Of a stretch of DNA of 64,000 nucleotides, positions 1 through 9,204 are shown piece after piece. Numbering within the stretch: position 1 is the first letter of the stretch; each line of letters begins with the position of its first letter. Under the pieces are notes generated by a model. The model saw only the letters and a list, made by a program, of their open reading frames with translations. It was not told the DNA's origin and ran no database searches. The stretch spans positions 682,001 to 746,000 of the forward strand of contig NZ_CP121668.1 of the NCBI RefSeq assembly GCF_029714425.1, given 5' to 3'. The DNA comes from Bradyrhizobium sp. CB2312. GTDB taxonomy: Bacteria > Pseudomonadota > Alphaproteobacteria > Rhizobiales > Xanthobacteraceae. A program made the position numbers and the translations under genes.

Positions 1-463
1 TAATCACGGTTCGCCAGGAATAGGCCAGCGTGGCGCCTGCGAGCAGGACGAAGAAATAGATGAAGTTGCCGAAATGATATTGCATCGCGACCGGCCAGTG
101 CGTCGTGCCGAATGGATTCGGGACGACGATGACGAATGTGAGCAGCGCCAGGTCGCAGAACAACAGTGCCAGCTCCGACCGCGATACGCCGACCCGCCCG
201 ACCCTGACCTGGGCCCATCCGATCAGTGCGAACAGGCCGAGCAACGCCACGTAGTAGAGCTGCTCCCACGCCGGGTTGATGGCCAGCAGCAGGCACGCGA
301 TGGCCGCAAGCGCGACATAGCGCGCTCGCACGGCCAGTTGCAGGCCCTCCTTCTTGCCGGCCTCGAGCGCCGCCTGTGCAAACTGAACGGTTTCGGTATC
401 ACGCTGGCTGCGCGCAGGCGACAGGGCGGCAGGCGAGTCGATGCGCTCGACGAGCAATGTCAC
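1..463 (-). CDS. Multipass membrane protein, N-terminal part only (possibly membrane adenylate/guanylate cyclase)
   Basis: The frame starts at a GTG (463) preceded by a good AGGAG about nine bases upstream and runs off the left edge, so only about 154 residues are visible. A polar N-terminus of about 45 residues is followed by several hydrophobic segments (for example AIACLLLAIN, YYVALLGLFALIGW, LALLFCDLALLTFVIVV, FIYFFVLLAGATLAY), i.e. a membrane-sensor-like domain. From memory, Bradyrhizobium adenylate/guanylate cyclases have N-terminal halves like this, but the catalytic domain lies outside the window, so that function is inference. It lies downstream of regR on the same strand across a 130-bp gap. 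Confidence 0.6.
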   Translation of the reverse strand, partial: MTLLVERIDSPAALSPARSQRDTETVQFAQAALEAGKKEGLQLAVRARYVALAAIACLLLAINPAWEQLYYVALLGLFALIGWAQVRVGRVGVSRSELALLFCDLALLTFVIVVPNPFGTTHWPVAMQYHFGNFIYFFVLLAGATLAYSWRTVI

Positions 464-593
464 GGGGCAGTCTCCTCGCTTGGGCCGCTGCAGCACAGCG
501 GCGGCCGTCAGCCGCCGCATCCAATAGTCTAGTGATGCATGGCTGCAAGGTCATCAGCTCCGGTGCGTGTTTCCCCCCCGCGCGGCGAACCGT

Positions 594-1127
594 TCACTTC
601 ACCGGACGCTTCTCGAGCTTCCTTGCCAGCGTGCGCCGGTGCATGCCAAGCCGCCGAGCCGCTTCCGAGATGTTGAAATCCGTCTCGATCAGGGTCTGGT
701 GGATGCGTTCCCATTCCAGAGTCTTGATCGAGGTCGGCCGCGTGTCGAGGGCAACCTCGGCATTGCCTTCGGCCCGGTTGAAGGCGGCCTCGATGTCGTC
801 GGTGTTGGAGGGCTTGGCGAGATAGTGGCAGGCGCCGAGCTTGATGGCTTCAACGGCGGTCGAGATGCTGGCAAAGCCTGTCAGCACCACGATCAGCATC
901 TCCGGATCGTGGGTATGCAGCAGCTCGACACACGCGAGCCCGGAGGCGCCGCCGAGCTTGAGGTCGACCACGGCATGGCCGAAGGAGCGCTCCTCCAGCA
1001 CTTTCCGCACCTCTTCGATCGACGCCGCCAGCACGACCTCGTAGCCGCGGCGCTCGAACGAGCGTTTCAGCGTGCGCGCGAAGCCGGCGTCGTCCTCGAC
1101 GACGATGAGCGAGCGGTCAGGTGTCAA
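594..1127 (-). CDS. regR: Response regulator RegR (ActR/PrrA/RegA family)
   Basis: A 177-residue response regulator, the usual size for RegA/ActR/PrrA proteins. The receiver domain occupies roughly residues 5-120, with the acidic pocket E11-D12-D13, phospho-acceptor D55 and conserved K105. A short linker leads to a Fis-type helix-turn-helix at about 150-175 (NISEAARRLGMHRRTLARKL), the hallmark of this family, which binds DNA after phosphorylation by a RegS/RegB-type kinase. Its ATG overlaps the end of regS by 11 bases, so the two are translationally coupled. The family controls respiration, nitrogen fixation and carbon fixation genes in response to redox state. The placement downstream of a quinol oxidase operon fits that role. 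Confidence 0.93.
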   Translation of the reverse strand: MTPDRSLIVVEDDAGFARTLKRSFERRGYEVVLAASIEEVRKVLEERSFGHAVVDLKLGGASGLACVELLHTHDPEMLIVVLTGFASISTAVEAIKLGACHYLAKPSNTDDIEAAFNRAEGNAEVALDTRPTSIKTLEWERIHQTLIETDFNISEAARRLGMHRRTLARKLEKRPVK

Positions 1128-2508
1128 ACTTGCCTCCGATCGCGAGTGTTGCGAGCGGCAGCGTCAGGCGGACTGTGGCGCCGCGCTTCCTGTGGTTCTC
1201 GGCGGTCACGCTGCCGCCGAGCTTGCGCACGACGTTCACCACCAGGAACAGGCCGAGCCCACCGCCGGCGCGGCCCTTGCTCGACTGATAGGGTTTTCCG
1301 AGCTGCGCCAGCATCTCCGGCGCGAAGCCCGGGCCGCGATCGCTGATCGCCAGCACGAGATTGTCGCCCTCGCGCTCGGCCACGAGCTCGACCCAGTCGC
1401 GCGAGACCTCATAGGCGTTGTCGAGCACGTTGAAGATCACCTGCTTCAGCGCGATGTCGGAGACGATCGCGACGTCCTCGCCGAAGGTGTTGACGAAATA
1501 GAGGGTGCGCGCCGAGCGCGCGTCGCGCCATTCTTCGACCAGCGCGGTGACGAACGCCGTCACCGTGGTCGGCGAGGAGCCTTCGCCGCGCGCTTCGCCG
1601 GCCGAGACGAGAATGCCCGTGACGATGGTCTTGCAGCGCTGCAGCGAGGTCTCCATCTCCGAGAGATCCTCGGCGAGCTCCTGATCGGCGGCGAGGTCGG
1701 GCATGCGCCGCCAGTCGCTGAGGATCACCGAGAGCGAGGCCAGCGGCGTGCCGAGCTCATGCGCTGCGCCGGAGGCCAGCAGGCCCATGCGGACGATGTG
1801 GTCCTGCTCGGCCGCATGCTGGCGCAGCGCGGCCAAGTGCGCGTCGCGCTCCCTCAGGTTTCGATTGATGCGGGTGACGAACACGACCAGCAGCACGGCG
1901 TTGAGCACGAATCCGAGCAGCATGCCGGCCACGGTGAGCGTATAAGTCTCGCTCAGCGGATTCGGCGGCAGGTCGAGCGGGCGATAGGCGATCGTCAGCC
2001 AGACGAAGCTGGCGCAAGTGAGTGCGACCAGCGACCAGGTCGAGCGGGCATCGAGCAGCACCGCGCCGAGCGTCACCTGGAGCAGGAACAGCGAGGTGAA
2101 GGGGTTGGTGGCACCGCCGCTGAGGTAAAGCTGCGCAGTCAGCGCGGCGACGTCGAGCATCAAGGCGACCAGCAGCTCGTTGCTGGAGACCGCGGCGCGA
2201 TGGCGCACCCAGATCAGGCTGGAGACATTGAGCAGCACCAGCGCGCCGATCACCGCGCCCATCCGCTCCAGGGGCAGGGGAATGCCGAGCCAGAAATGCA
2301 CGCCGCCGATGGTCACGATCTGGCCGACCACGGCGGTCCAGCGCAGCTGGATCAGCAGCGCCATGTTCTTGCGATTGGTCTCATCGTCGGTCGGTGCAGC
2401 GCCGATCAGCTCGCCGCGCGCGTCCGCCTGCGATTGCAGCGTGACGGCGCTAGCGGCAAGCGTCTGAGTCTTTGCGTCGTCAGGCCTGTTCGACGATCGT
2501 TCCAGCAT
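1117..2508 (-). CDS. regS: Redox-sensing sensor histidine kinase RegS (RegB/PrrB family)
   Basis: Membrane histidine kinase, 463 residues from the chosen ATG at 2508, which overlaps the end of surf1. A longer frame upstream is only the shadow of surf1. About six hydrophobic segments lie at residues 55-215. The quinone-site motif GGATNPF of RegB proteins is at about 131-137, the H-box with H250 (AAHELGTP) follows, and C292 (QRCKTI) sits where RegB carries its redox-active cysteine. The C-terminal ATPase domain has N- and G-boxes (FNVLDNAYE, DRGPGF, GGGLGLFLV). All features known to matter for redox sensing in RegB are therefore present. It lies between surf1 and regR in one run of same-strand genes and should phosphorylate RegR. 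Confidence 0.93.
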   Translation of the reverse strand: MLERSSNRPDDAKTQTLAASAVTLQSQADARGELIGAAPTDDETNRKNMALLIQLRWTAVVGQIVTIGGVHFWLGIPLPLERMGAVIGALVLLNVSSLIWVRHRAAVSSNELLVALMLDVAALTAQLYLSGGATNPFTSLFLLQVTLGAVLLDARSTWSLVALTCASFVWLTIAYRPLDLPPNPLSETYTLTVAGMLLGFVLNAVLLVVFVTRINRNLRERDAHLAALRQHAAEQDHIVRMGLLASGAAHELGTPLASLSVILSDWRRMPDLAADQELAEDLSEMETSLQRCKTIVTGILVSAGEARGEGSSPTTVTAFVTALVEEWRDARSARTLYFVNTFGEDVAIVSDIALKQVIFNVLDNAYEVSRDWVELVAEREGDNLVLAISDRGPGFAPEMLAQLGKPYQSSKGRAGGGLGLFLVVNVVRKLGGSVTAENHRKRGATVRLTLPLATLAIGGKFDT

Positions 2509-3328
2509 CTGATCCCGTCCTGCGGGCGGCGGCATCGGGCCCGCCTTCCGGTTCGTGGACGAAGCGCCTGCGGCGGAACAGCCCGCCGCCGAATGTGACG
2601 AAAAGCTTACCAGCCAGCATGAAAGCCAGGGCAAACCACGTCAGCGCGTAGATCAGGTGGTTATTGGGAAAGCTGATCACGGTCAATCCGCCGATCGGCC
2701 CGCCAGCGGTTTGTGATCCGGCGTCAGCATCGACGAAGAACGGCGCGGCGTGGGTGAGGCCGCGTGCAGCCGCAATCGCGGCGACATCGCGCGAATACCA
2801 GCGGTTGTGCTGGGGCACGTTGTTCCGGAGGAATCCGCCCTTCGGCTCGTTCATGCGCAAGAGGCCGGTGATCTCGACCTTGCCGTCGGGATTGCCGCCC
2901 TGGCGCGTCGATGCGTCACGCTGCTCGGACGGCACGAAACCGCGGTTGACCAAAACCTGCGTGCCGTCATCGCGCTGAAGCGGCGTCAGCACCCAATAGC
3001 CCGGACCTTCCTCGGTCACGGCCTGAACCAGCGTCTCGCGGTCGTGCAGGAAGCGGCCGGCAAGGCTGACATGCCGGTATTCGTCGTTCGCGGCGGTGAC
3101 CGCAGGCCAAGACGCCGGCGCGGGAATCGGCTGCGCTGGGGCGTGGACGCGCTGCTCGACGCGGTCGATCAGCGCCAGCTTCCAGGCGCGGCGCTCGACC
3201 TGCCAGACGCCGAGTGCGATCAGAAGGACGAAAGCCGCGAGCGAGAGGACCGTGAGCCACAGGGAGGGCCGTGCGGCCTTGCCGCGCGTCCCCTCTGCCT
3301 TGCTCGTCACGGTCCAGGTGTCGCTCAC
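2480..3328 (-). CDS. SURF1 family cytochrome oxidase assembly protein
   Basis: A 282-residue SURF1-family protein. The GTG start at 3328 overlaps the cyoD stop (GTGA); a longer upstream ATG would run through cyoD and is less likely. Two transmembrane segments flank a periplasmic domain: one at about 23-43, followed by the signature GVWQVERRAWK, and one near the C-terminus after the conserved NNHLIYALTWF. SURF1 proteins help insert heme into subunit I of heme-copper oxidases. Its fusion by overlap to cyoABCD indicates service to this quinol oxidase rather than to a distant aa3 oxidase, which is inferred from context. The last 29 bases overlap the regS start. Confidence 0.92.
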   Translation of the reverse strand: MSDTWTVTSKAEGTRGKAARPSLWLTVLSLAAFVLLIALGVWQVERRAWKLALIDRVEQRVHAPAQPIPAPASWPAVTAANDEYRHVSLAGRFLHDRETLVQAVTEEGPGYWVLTPLQRDDGTQVLVNRGFVPSEQRDASTRQGGNPDGKVEITGLLRMNEPKGGFLRNNVPQHNRWYSRDVAAIAAARGLTHAAPFFVDADAGSQTAGGPIGGLTVISFPNNHLIYALTWFALAFMLAGKLFVTFGGGLFRRRRFVHEPEGGPDAAARRTGSDAGTIVEQA

Positions 3329-3705
3329 TTCATTCCCGTCATCTGGTGGATCGGCATCATGTTGGTGTTGAGGTGGTTCATCACCCACAGCGAACCGGAC
3401 AGCGCGATCACCACCATGACGATGGTGAAGATCAGCGCCATCATGCTCCAGCCGTTCTCCGAGGTCGTGTTCATGTGCAGGAAGTAGATCATGTGCACGA
3501 CGATCTGCACGACCGCGAACGCCATGATGACGAGCGCGGTGATCTGCTTGCTCGGCAGCGCGCCGCTCATCACCAGCCAGAACGGGATCGCGGTCAGCAC
3601 GACCGAGAGCACGAAGCCGAGCATATAGGTCGAGAACGTGCCGTGGGCGTGGCTGTCGCCGTGGTGATGGTCGTGCGCGCCGGCTGCGTGGGTATCGGTG
3701 TTCAT
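3325..3705 (-). CDS. cyoD: Cytochrome bo3 quinol oxidase subunit IV
   Basis: A 126-residue subunit IV with three transmembrane segments and the family sequence HMIYFLHMNTTSENGWSMM. The N-terminus is rich in histidine (HDHHHGDSHAHG), common in rhizobial CyoD and absent from the shorter E. coli protein. The ATG at 3705 overlaps the cyoC stop (ATGA) and the 3' end overlaps surf1, so coupling is tight on both sides. Subunit IV is non-catalytic and supports assembly of the CuB site. Confidence 0.95.
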   Translation of the reverse strand: MNTDTHAAGAHDHHHGDSHAHGTFSTYMLGFVLSVVLTAIPFWLVMSGALPSKQITALVIMAFAVVQIVVHMIYFLHMNTTSENGWSMMALIFTIVMVVIALSGSLWVMNHLNTNMMPIHQMTGMK

Positions 3706-4331
3706 CGCAGGACTCCCAGGAGATAGACGAAGGTGAAGACGCCGATCCAGACCACGTCGAGGAAGTGCCAGAACATCGACAGGCACATCAGGCGACGGCG
3801 GTTGGCCTCGATCAGGCCGAATTTCCAGACCTGCACCATCAGCGTCACCAGCCAGATCAGGCCGCAGGAGACGTGCAGGCCGTGGGTGCCGACCAGGGTG
3901 AAGAACGCGGACAGGAAGGCGCTGCGCTGAGGGGTAGCGCCTTCATGGATCATGTGGGCGAACTCGGTGAGCTCGATGCCGATGAAGGCGAGGCCGAACA
4001 GGCCGGTGATCGCCAGCCACATCTGGGTCTGGGCGACCTTGTTCTGCTGCATCGTCAGCATGGCAAAGCCGTAGGTGATCGACGACAGCAGCAGCATCGA
4101 GGTGTTCACCGCGACCAGGTTCAGGTCGAACAGGTCCTTCGGCGCGGGGCCGGCGGCGTAGTTGCCGCCGAGCACGCCGAAGGTGGCGAACAGGATCGCG
4201 AAGATGAGGCAGTCGCTCATCAGGTAGATCCAGAAGCCGAGCGAGGTGCTGTAGCCTTCCGGATGCGGGTGTTCGTCGGCGAGGTAGAACATCGGCTCGC
4301 CGGTTTGGGTGGGATTGACAGCGATGGTCAT
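3702..4331 (-). CDS. cyoC: Cytochrome bo3 quinol oxidase subunit III
   Basis: A 209-residue subunit III with five predicted transmembrane helices. The N-terminal motif FWIYLMSDCLIFAILFA and the SCGLIWL and FWHFLDVVWIGVF segments are characteristic of heme-copper oxidase subunit III. The start ATG follows the cyoB stop with no spacer, and its end overlaps cyoD by four bases. Subunit III does not carry cofactors but stabilises the complex. Confidence 0.96.
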   Translation of the reverse strand: MTIAVNPTQTGEPMFYLADEHPHPEGYSTSLGFWIYLMSDCLIFAILFATFGVLGGNYAAGPAPKDLFDLNLVAVNTSMLLLSSITYGFAMLTMQQNKVAQTQMWLAITGLFGLAFIGIELTEFAHMIHEGATPQRSAFLSAFFTLVGTHGLHVSCGLIWLVTLMVQVWKFGLIEANRRRLMCLSMFWHFLDVVWIGVFTFVYLLGVLR

Positions 4332-6329
4332 TTACTTGGCTCCGGCGAGCAGTTTGGTGCGCGCGTCCTCGGTCCGGATGACGTCTTCAGCCGGAATGTC
4401 GAAGTCGCGGTGATAGTTGAAGGTGTGACCGATCCCGACGGCGAGCATCGCGATGAAGCTCAAGGCGGCCAGCCACCACATGTACCAGATCAGGCCGAAA
4501 CCCATCGCGGTGGCGAGGCCGGCGAGGATGATGCCGGTGCCGGTGCTGCTCGGCATGTGGATCGGCTTGAAGCCGGTGAGCGGACGCTGATAGCCGCGCT
4601 TCTTCATGTCCCACCACGCGTCATTGTCGTGAACGACAGGGGTGAAGGCGAAGTTGTAGTCCGGCGGCGGCGAGGACGTCGCCCATTCCAGCGTGCGCGC
4701 ATCCCAGGGATCGCCGGTGACGTCCTTGAGCTGCTCGCGCTTGAGGAAGGAGACCGCGAACTGCATCAGCATGCACATGATGCCGAGGAGGACGAGGCCG
4801 GCGCCGATCGCGGCGACGACGAACCAGATCTGCAAGCTCGGATCGTCGAACACGCGCAGGCGGCGGGTCACGCCCATCAGGCCGAGCACGTAGAGCGGCA
4901 TGAAGGCCATGTAGAAGCCGGTGACCCAGAACCAGAACGACAGCTTGCCCCAGAACGGATCGAGCTTGAAGCCGAACGCCTTCGGGAACCAGTAGTTGAT
5001 GCCGGCGAACGCGCCGAACACCACGCCGCCGATGATCACGTTGTGGAAGTGCGCGATCAGGAACAGGCTGTTGTGCAGCACGAAGTCGGCCGGCGGCACC
5101 GCGAGCAGCACGCCTGTCATGCCGCCGATCACGAAGGTCAGCATGAAGGCGATGGTCCACAGCATCGGCAGCTCGTAACGGATGCGGCCGCGATACATCG
5201 TGAACAGCCAGTTGAACATCTTCGCGCCCGTCGGGATCGAGATGATCATCGTGGTGATGCCGAAGAACGAGTTGACGCTGGCACCCGAGCCCATCGTGAA
5301 GAAGTGGTGCAGCCAGACCAGGTACGACAGGATGGTGATGACGACCGTGGCGTAGACCATCGAGGTGTAGCCGAACAGGCGCTTGCCCGAGAAGGTCGAC
5401 GTCACCTCGGAGAAGATGCCGAAGGCCGGGAGAACCAGGATGTAGACCTCGGGGTGACCCCAGATCCAGATCAGGTTCACGTACATCATCGCGCTGCCGC
5501 CGAAATCGTTCGTGAAGAAATTGGTGCCGACGTAGCGGTCGAGCGAGAGCAGCGCGAGCACGACGGTCAGGACGGGGAAGGAGGCGACGATCAGGACGTT
5601 GGTGCAGAGCGAGGTCCAGGTGAACACCGGCATCTTCATCATCGTCATGCCGGGGCAGCGCAGCTTGACGATGGTGCAGATCAGGTTGATGCCCGATAAC
5701 GTCGTGCCGACGCCGGCGACCTGCAGCGCCCAGATGTAATAGTCGACGCCGACGTCAGGACTGTAGCCGATGTTCGAGAGCGGCGGATAAGCGAGCCAGC
5801 CGGTGCGGGCGAACTCGCCGATGAACAGCGAGGCCATCACCAGCACCGCGCCGCCGACCGTCATCCAGAAGCTGAAATTGTTCAGGAACGGGAACGACAC
5901 GTCGCGCGCACCGATCTGGAGCGGCACGACGTAGTTCATCAGGCCGGTGACCAGCGGCATCGCCACGAAGAAGATCATGATCACGCCGTGGGCGGTGAAG
6001 ACTTGGTCGTAGTGATGGGCGGGGAGGAAGCCTTCGGAGCCGCCGAACGCGAGCGCCTGCTGCGCGCGCATCATGAGGGCGTCGGCGAAACCGCGCAGCA
6101 GCATCACGATGCCGAGGATCATGTACATGATGCCGATGCGCTTGTGATCCACGGTGGTGAACCACTCGCGCCAGAGATAGCCCCAGAGGCGGAAATAGGT
6201 GAGGCCAGCGAGCAGAGTGACGCCGCCGAGCGCGACCACCGCGAAGGTGCCGACGAGGATCGGCTCGTGGAACGGCAGCGAATCGATGCCGAGCCGGCCG
6301 AAGATGAGCTTGAGAAGATCAGGAGACAT
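4332..6329 (-). CDS. cyoB: Cytochrome bo3 quinol oxidase subunit I
   Basis: The catalytic subunit, 665 residues and about fifteen transmembrane helices, matching the usual length of CyoB. Visible signatures are the quinol-site region ([15 protein letters not shown], giving the Arg and Asp of the high-affinity site), the His of [11 protein letters not shown], the active-site [13 protein letters not shown] with the His-Tyr pair, the CuB pair in WLHHFF, and the heme ligands in HFHNVIIGG. It oxidises ubiquinol and reduces O2 to water while pumping protons across the inner membrane. Gene order is cyoA-B-C-D. No cyoE (heme O synthase) follows here, so heme O must come from a gene elsewhere. Confidence 0.97.
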   Translation of the reverse strand: MSPDLLKLIFGRLGIDSLPFHEPILVGTFAVVALGGVTLLAGLTYFRLWGYLWREWFTTVDHKRIGIMYMILGIVMLLRGFADALMMRAQQALAFGGSEGFLPAHHYDQVFTAHGVIMIFFVAMPLVTGLMNYVVPLQIGARDVSFPFLNNFSFWMTVGGAVLVMASLFIGEFARTGWLAYPPLSNIGYSPDVGVDYYIWALQVAGVGTTLSGINLICTIVKLRCPGMTMMKMPVFTWTSLCTNVLIVASFPVLTVVLALLSLDRYVGTNFFTNDFGGSAMMYVNLIWIWGHPEVYILVLPAFGIFSEVTSTFSGKRLFGYTSMVYATVVITILSYLVWLHHFFTMGSGASVNSFFGITTMIISIPTGAKMFNWLFTMYRGRIRYELPMLWTIAFMLTFVIGGMTGVLLAVPPADFVLHNSLFLIAHFHNVIIGGVVFGAFAGINYWFPKAFGFKLDPFWGKLSFWFWVTGFYMAFMPLYVLGLMGVTRRLRVFDDPSLQIWFVVAAIGAGLVLLGIMCMLMQFAVSFLKREQLKDVTGDPWDARTLEWATSSPPPDYNFAFTPVVHDNDAWWDMKKRGYQRPLTGFKPIHMPSSTGTGIILAGLATAMGFGLIWYMWWLAALSFIAMLAVGIGHTFNYHRDFDIPAEDVIRTEDARTKLLAGAK

Positions 6330-6340
6330 GCGAGCTCTCT

Positions 6341-7501
6341 TTAGGAGTCGGATTTCGGACGTTGTCCGAGGAAGAAGGACGAGGACTTCAGCGGCGCGAA
6401 GGTCGGCCGCTTCAGGCCGGCGCCGAGGAGCGGCGCGGTGTCGAGCGGAGCCTTGATCGACGCCGTGCTCTGGCCCTGCGGCGCTTCCGGCGTGCAGGTG
6501 CCGGCGACGAAGGTCGGCTCGGGTCCGAACGGAGTGCCGCGGCGAGCGTGCTTGTCGTAAGTGAGCGGCAGGGTGTTGTTCAGGCCCTCATGGCCGTTGC
6601 CGCCCTTGGCGTCGATCGCCATCATCTCGCTCTGGCACATCTTGCCGGTCTCGACGCACATGTTGAGGATCAGGCGGTAGAGATCGGCATCGACGGTGCC
6701 GTAGCGGCGCACCGGCTCGTTCTCGCTGGGCTTCTCGAGCTGAAGATATTCGGCGCGGCCGAGCGAGCCGCCGGCCGATTTGGCCTGCGCGACCCAGGCA
6801 TCGAAGCCCTTGTCGTCGAGGCCCTGGAAGTTGAAGTGCATGCCGGAGAAGCCGGCGCCGCTGTAGTTGGCCGAAAAGCCCTTGTAGGTGCCGGCGTGGT
6901 TCACCACGGCGTGGAGCTTGGTCTCCATGCCCGGCATCGCATAGATCTGGCCGGCAAGCGCGGGGATGTAGAACGAGTTCATCACCGAGGAGGCGGTGAT
7001 GCGGAAGTTGATCGGACGATCGACCGGCGCGGCAAGGTCGTTGACGGTGGCGATGCCGTAGTCCGGATAGATGAAGAGCCACTTCCAATCGAGCGCGACG
7101 ACGTCGACCTCGAGCGGAGCCTTGGACTGGTCCACGGCCTGCTCCGCCTTGATACGGCCAAGCGTGCGATAGGGGTCGAGCAGATGCGTGCCCATCCAGG
7201 TCAGCGCGCCCAAGCAAACGATGATCAGAAGCGGCGCCGACCAGATCACCAGCTCGAGCTTGGTCGAGTGGTCCCATTCCGGCTCGTAGCGGGCAGAGCT
7301 GTTGGACTGGCGGTAGCGCCAGGCGAACAGCACCGTCAGCGCCATCACGGGGACGACGATGAGGAGCATCAGGACGGTGGAAATGATGACGAGGTCGCGC
7401 TGCTGGGCAGCGATGTCGCCGGCTGGCGCCAGCACGACGTAGTTGCAGCCGCTGAGCGCGACTGCCAGGGGTAGTAGCGCCAGGATCTTGAGACGAGACA
7501 C
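6341..7501 (-). CDS. cyoA: Cytochrome bo3 quinol oxidase subunit II (lipoprotein)
   Basis: Subunit II, 386 residues, begins at GTG (7501) with AAGG eight bases upstream. A lipoprotein signal ends in LSGC with the lipidated Cys at 19. Two transmembrane helices follow (about 38-60 and 85-105) and then the periplasmic cupredoxin-like domain. The CuA ligand set is absent, as expected for a quinol oxidase. The C-terminus is longer than in E. coli CyoA (315 residues): about 70 extra residues after the [12 protein letters not shown] region are rich in Pro, Gly and Ser and have no recognised function. It is first in the operon, and a divergent promoter region lies upstream. Confidence 0.96.
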   Translation of the reverse strand: MSRLKILALLPLAVALSGCNYVVLAPAGDIAAQQRDLVIISTVLMLLIVVPVMALTVLFAWRYRQSNSSARYEPEWDHSTKLELVIWSAPLLIIVCLGALTWMGTHLLDPYRTLGRIKAEQAVDQSKAPLEVDVVALDWKWLFIYPDYGIATVNDLAAPVDRPINFRITASSVMNSFYIPALAGQIYAMPGMETKLHAVVNHAGTYKGFSANYSGAGFSGMHFNFQGLDDKGFDAWVAQAKSAGGSLGRAEYLQLEKPSENEPVRRYGTVDADLYRLILNMCVETGKMCQSEMMAIDAKGGNGHEGLNNTLPLTYDKHARRGTPFGPEPTFVAGTCTPEAPQGQSTASIKAPLDTAPLLGAGLKRPTFAPLKSSSFFLGQRPKSDS

Positions 7502-7567
7502 GGGCCGAGCCTTTGAGAATGAGTTTCCTTTGCGGGGCCAACGGGTAGCTGCGGCGCAACAATCCGG

Positions 7568-7590
7568 ACATTGGACAATTTGTCCAATGT
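7568..7590. promoter_or_regulatory. Perfect 23-bp palindrome between cyoA and the MFS gene (operator candidate)
   Basis: The arms ACATTGGACAA and TTGTCCAATGT are exact reverse complements separated by one base. The site is 67 bp upstream of the cyoA start and 92 bp upstream of the MFS start, in the shared divergent promoter region. Its length, perfect symmetry and AT-rich core fit a dimeric repressor or activator site. The cognate regulator is not known from the sequence. Confidence 0.6.
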
Positions 7591-7681
7591 TGCAGTGCGG
7601 GATGTTGGGTCAGACAGGGCCAGATTGCCTGGCATCCGCCGGGCGGTCGGCTTTGGTTTTCAGGACGTTAAGGGCGCACGA

Positions 7682-9010
7682 ATGGCGACGGCACAGACCC
7701 CCGCAATGGCAGACCTCCACTCGGGCGAGCACGGCCACGACCAGGCCAGTCCCGGCGAGATCGCCATCGGCGTCATCATCGGCCGCACCTCGGAATTCTT
7801 CGACTTCTTCGTGTTCGCGATCGCCTCGGTGATCGTGTTCCCGCGCCTGGTCTTTCCGTTCACGAGCGAGCTGACCGGTACCCTCTATTCCTTCATGATC
7901 TTCGCGCTGGCCTTCATGGCCCGGCCGATCGGCACCGTGATCTTCATGACAGTCGACCGGAGCTACGGCAAGACTGCCAAGCTGGTGTCGGCGCTGTTCC
8001 TGCTCGGCACCGCCACCGTGGCGCTCGCGTTCCTGCCCGGCTATCACGACATCGGCGTCGCCGCGATCTGGCTGCTGGCGCTGGCGCGGATCGCGCAGGG
8101 TCTAGCCTGGGGCGGCGCCTGGGACGGCATGGCTTCGCTGCTGGCGCTGAACGCGCCGCCGTCCAAGCGCGGCTGGTACGCGATGGTGCCGCAGCTCGGC
8201 GCCCCGCTCGGGCTGATCGTGGCGAGCGCGCTGTTCGCCTATTTCGCCGGCAACCTGTCGGCCGACGATTTCTTCGACTGGGGCTGGCGCTATCCGTTCT
8301 TCGTCGCGTTTGCCATCAACGTCGTGGCGCTGTTCGCCCGCCTGCGCATGGTGACGACCGAGGAATACGCCTCGCTGTTCGAGACCCGCGAGCTCCAGCC
8401 CTCGCGTATCTCCGAGACGGTGGCGCGCGAAGGCCAGAACATCATGCTCGGCGCGTTCGCGCCGCTGGCGAGCTTTGCGCTGTTCCACATGGTGACGGTG
8501 TTTCCGCTGTCCTGGGTGTTCCTGTTCACCCGCGAGAGCCCGGTGCGCTTCCTGATCATCGAGATCGTGGCCGCCGTGTTCGGCGTCGCTGCGATCGTGG
8601 CCTCCGGCATCATCGCCGACCGCGTCGGCCGCAAGTCGCTCCTGATGGGATCGGCGATCGCGATCGCGATCTACAGCGGATTCGCCCCGCAGCTGCTCGA
8701 CGCCGGCGCGTTCGGCGAGACCATCTACATGGTGATCGGCTTCATCCTGCTCGGCCTGTCGTTCGGGCAGTCCTCGGGTGCGATCGCCTCGAACTTCCGC
8801 CAAGCCTATCGCTACACCGCCTCGGCGCTGACTTCCGACATGGCCTGGCTGTTCGGCGCCGGCTTTGCGCCGCTGGTCGCGCTGCTGCTCGCCACCAATC
8901 TCGGCGTCATCGCCTCGGGTGCGTATCTGCTGTCAGGCGCGTTCTGGACCCTGCTCGCGCTCTGGCTCAGCGGCCAGCGCGAGGCCGGCGATATGGACGC
9001 GGGGGCCTAA
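7682..9010 (+). CDS. MFS transporter, metabolite:H+ symporter-like
   Basis: A 442-residue major facilitator protein with twelve hydrophobic segments. The ATG at 7682 has AAGGG upstream; in-frame codons farther 5' run through the promoter palindrome and are not used. The N-terminal EFFDFFVFAIASVIVFP, the FMARPIGTVIF segment and the loop DRSYGKTAKL fit the metabolite:H+ symporter branch (relatives include ProP and KgtP), although the substrate cannot be read from sequence. The second-half loop GIIADRVGRKS is the standard MFS motif. A His-containing acidic N-terminus precedes the first helix. It diverges from cyoA, with which it shares the 7568-7590 palindrome. Confidence 0.85.
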   Translation: MATAQTPAMADLHSGEHGHDQASPGEIAIGVIIGRTSEFFDFFVFAIASVIVFPRLVFPFTSELTGTLYSFMIFALAFMARPIGTVIFMTVDRSYGKTAKLVSALFLLGTATVALAFLPGYHDIGVAAIWLLALARIAQGLAWGGAWDGMASLLALNAPPSKRGWYAMVPQLGAPLGLIVASALFAYFAGNLSADDFFDWGWRYPFFVAFAINVVALFARLRMVTTEEYASLFETRELQPSRISETVAREGQNIMLGAFAPLASFALFHMVTVFPLSWVFLFTRESPVRFLIIEIVAAVFGVAAIVASGIIADRVGRKSLLMGSAIAIAIYSGFAPQLLDAGAFGETIYMVIGFILLGLSFGQSSGAIASNFRQAYRYTASALTSDMAWLFGAGFAPLVALLLATNLGVIASGAYLLSGAFWTLLALWLSGQREAGDMDAGA

Positions 9011-9036
9011 GGCAAGTAGCCGCGATAAGCGCTCTT

Positions 9037-9128
9037 GTAGGGTGGGCAAAGGCGCGCAGCGCCGTGCCCACCACCTCTCAATGATTGCGTCTGGGAATGG
9101 TGGGCACGCTACGCTTTGCCCACCCTAC
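9037..9128. repeat. Dispersed ~90-bp hairpin element, copy 1
   Basis: Two facing copies of the motif GTAGGGTGGGCAAAG...GTGCCCACCA form a long imperfect inverted repeat with a short variable middle. Further copies lie at 35919, 39636 and 46851 in this window. It is located between the convergent MFS and peptidase genes, where it may end transcription from both sides. Confidence 0.85.
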
Positions 9129-9204
9129 GGCAGCGAGATTTGTAGCTCCAGATCCCGGGTTCGCTGCTCAAGCCCGCCCCGGGATGACGCGCGCTTAGCG
9201 CGCC

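Noticed and set aside
3765..5699. Long open frame (644 codons) on the plus strand opposite cyoB and cyoC
   Set aside because: It mirrors the codon pattern of cyoB in GC-rich DNA, is of low complexity (His/Glu/Asp/Arg-rich) and has no domain or ribosome site.
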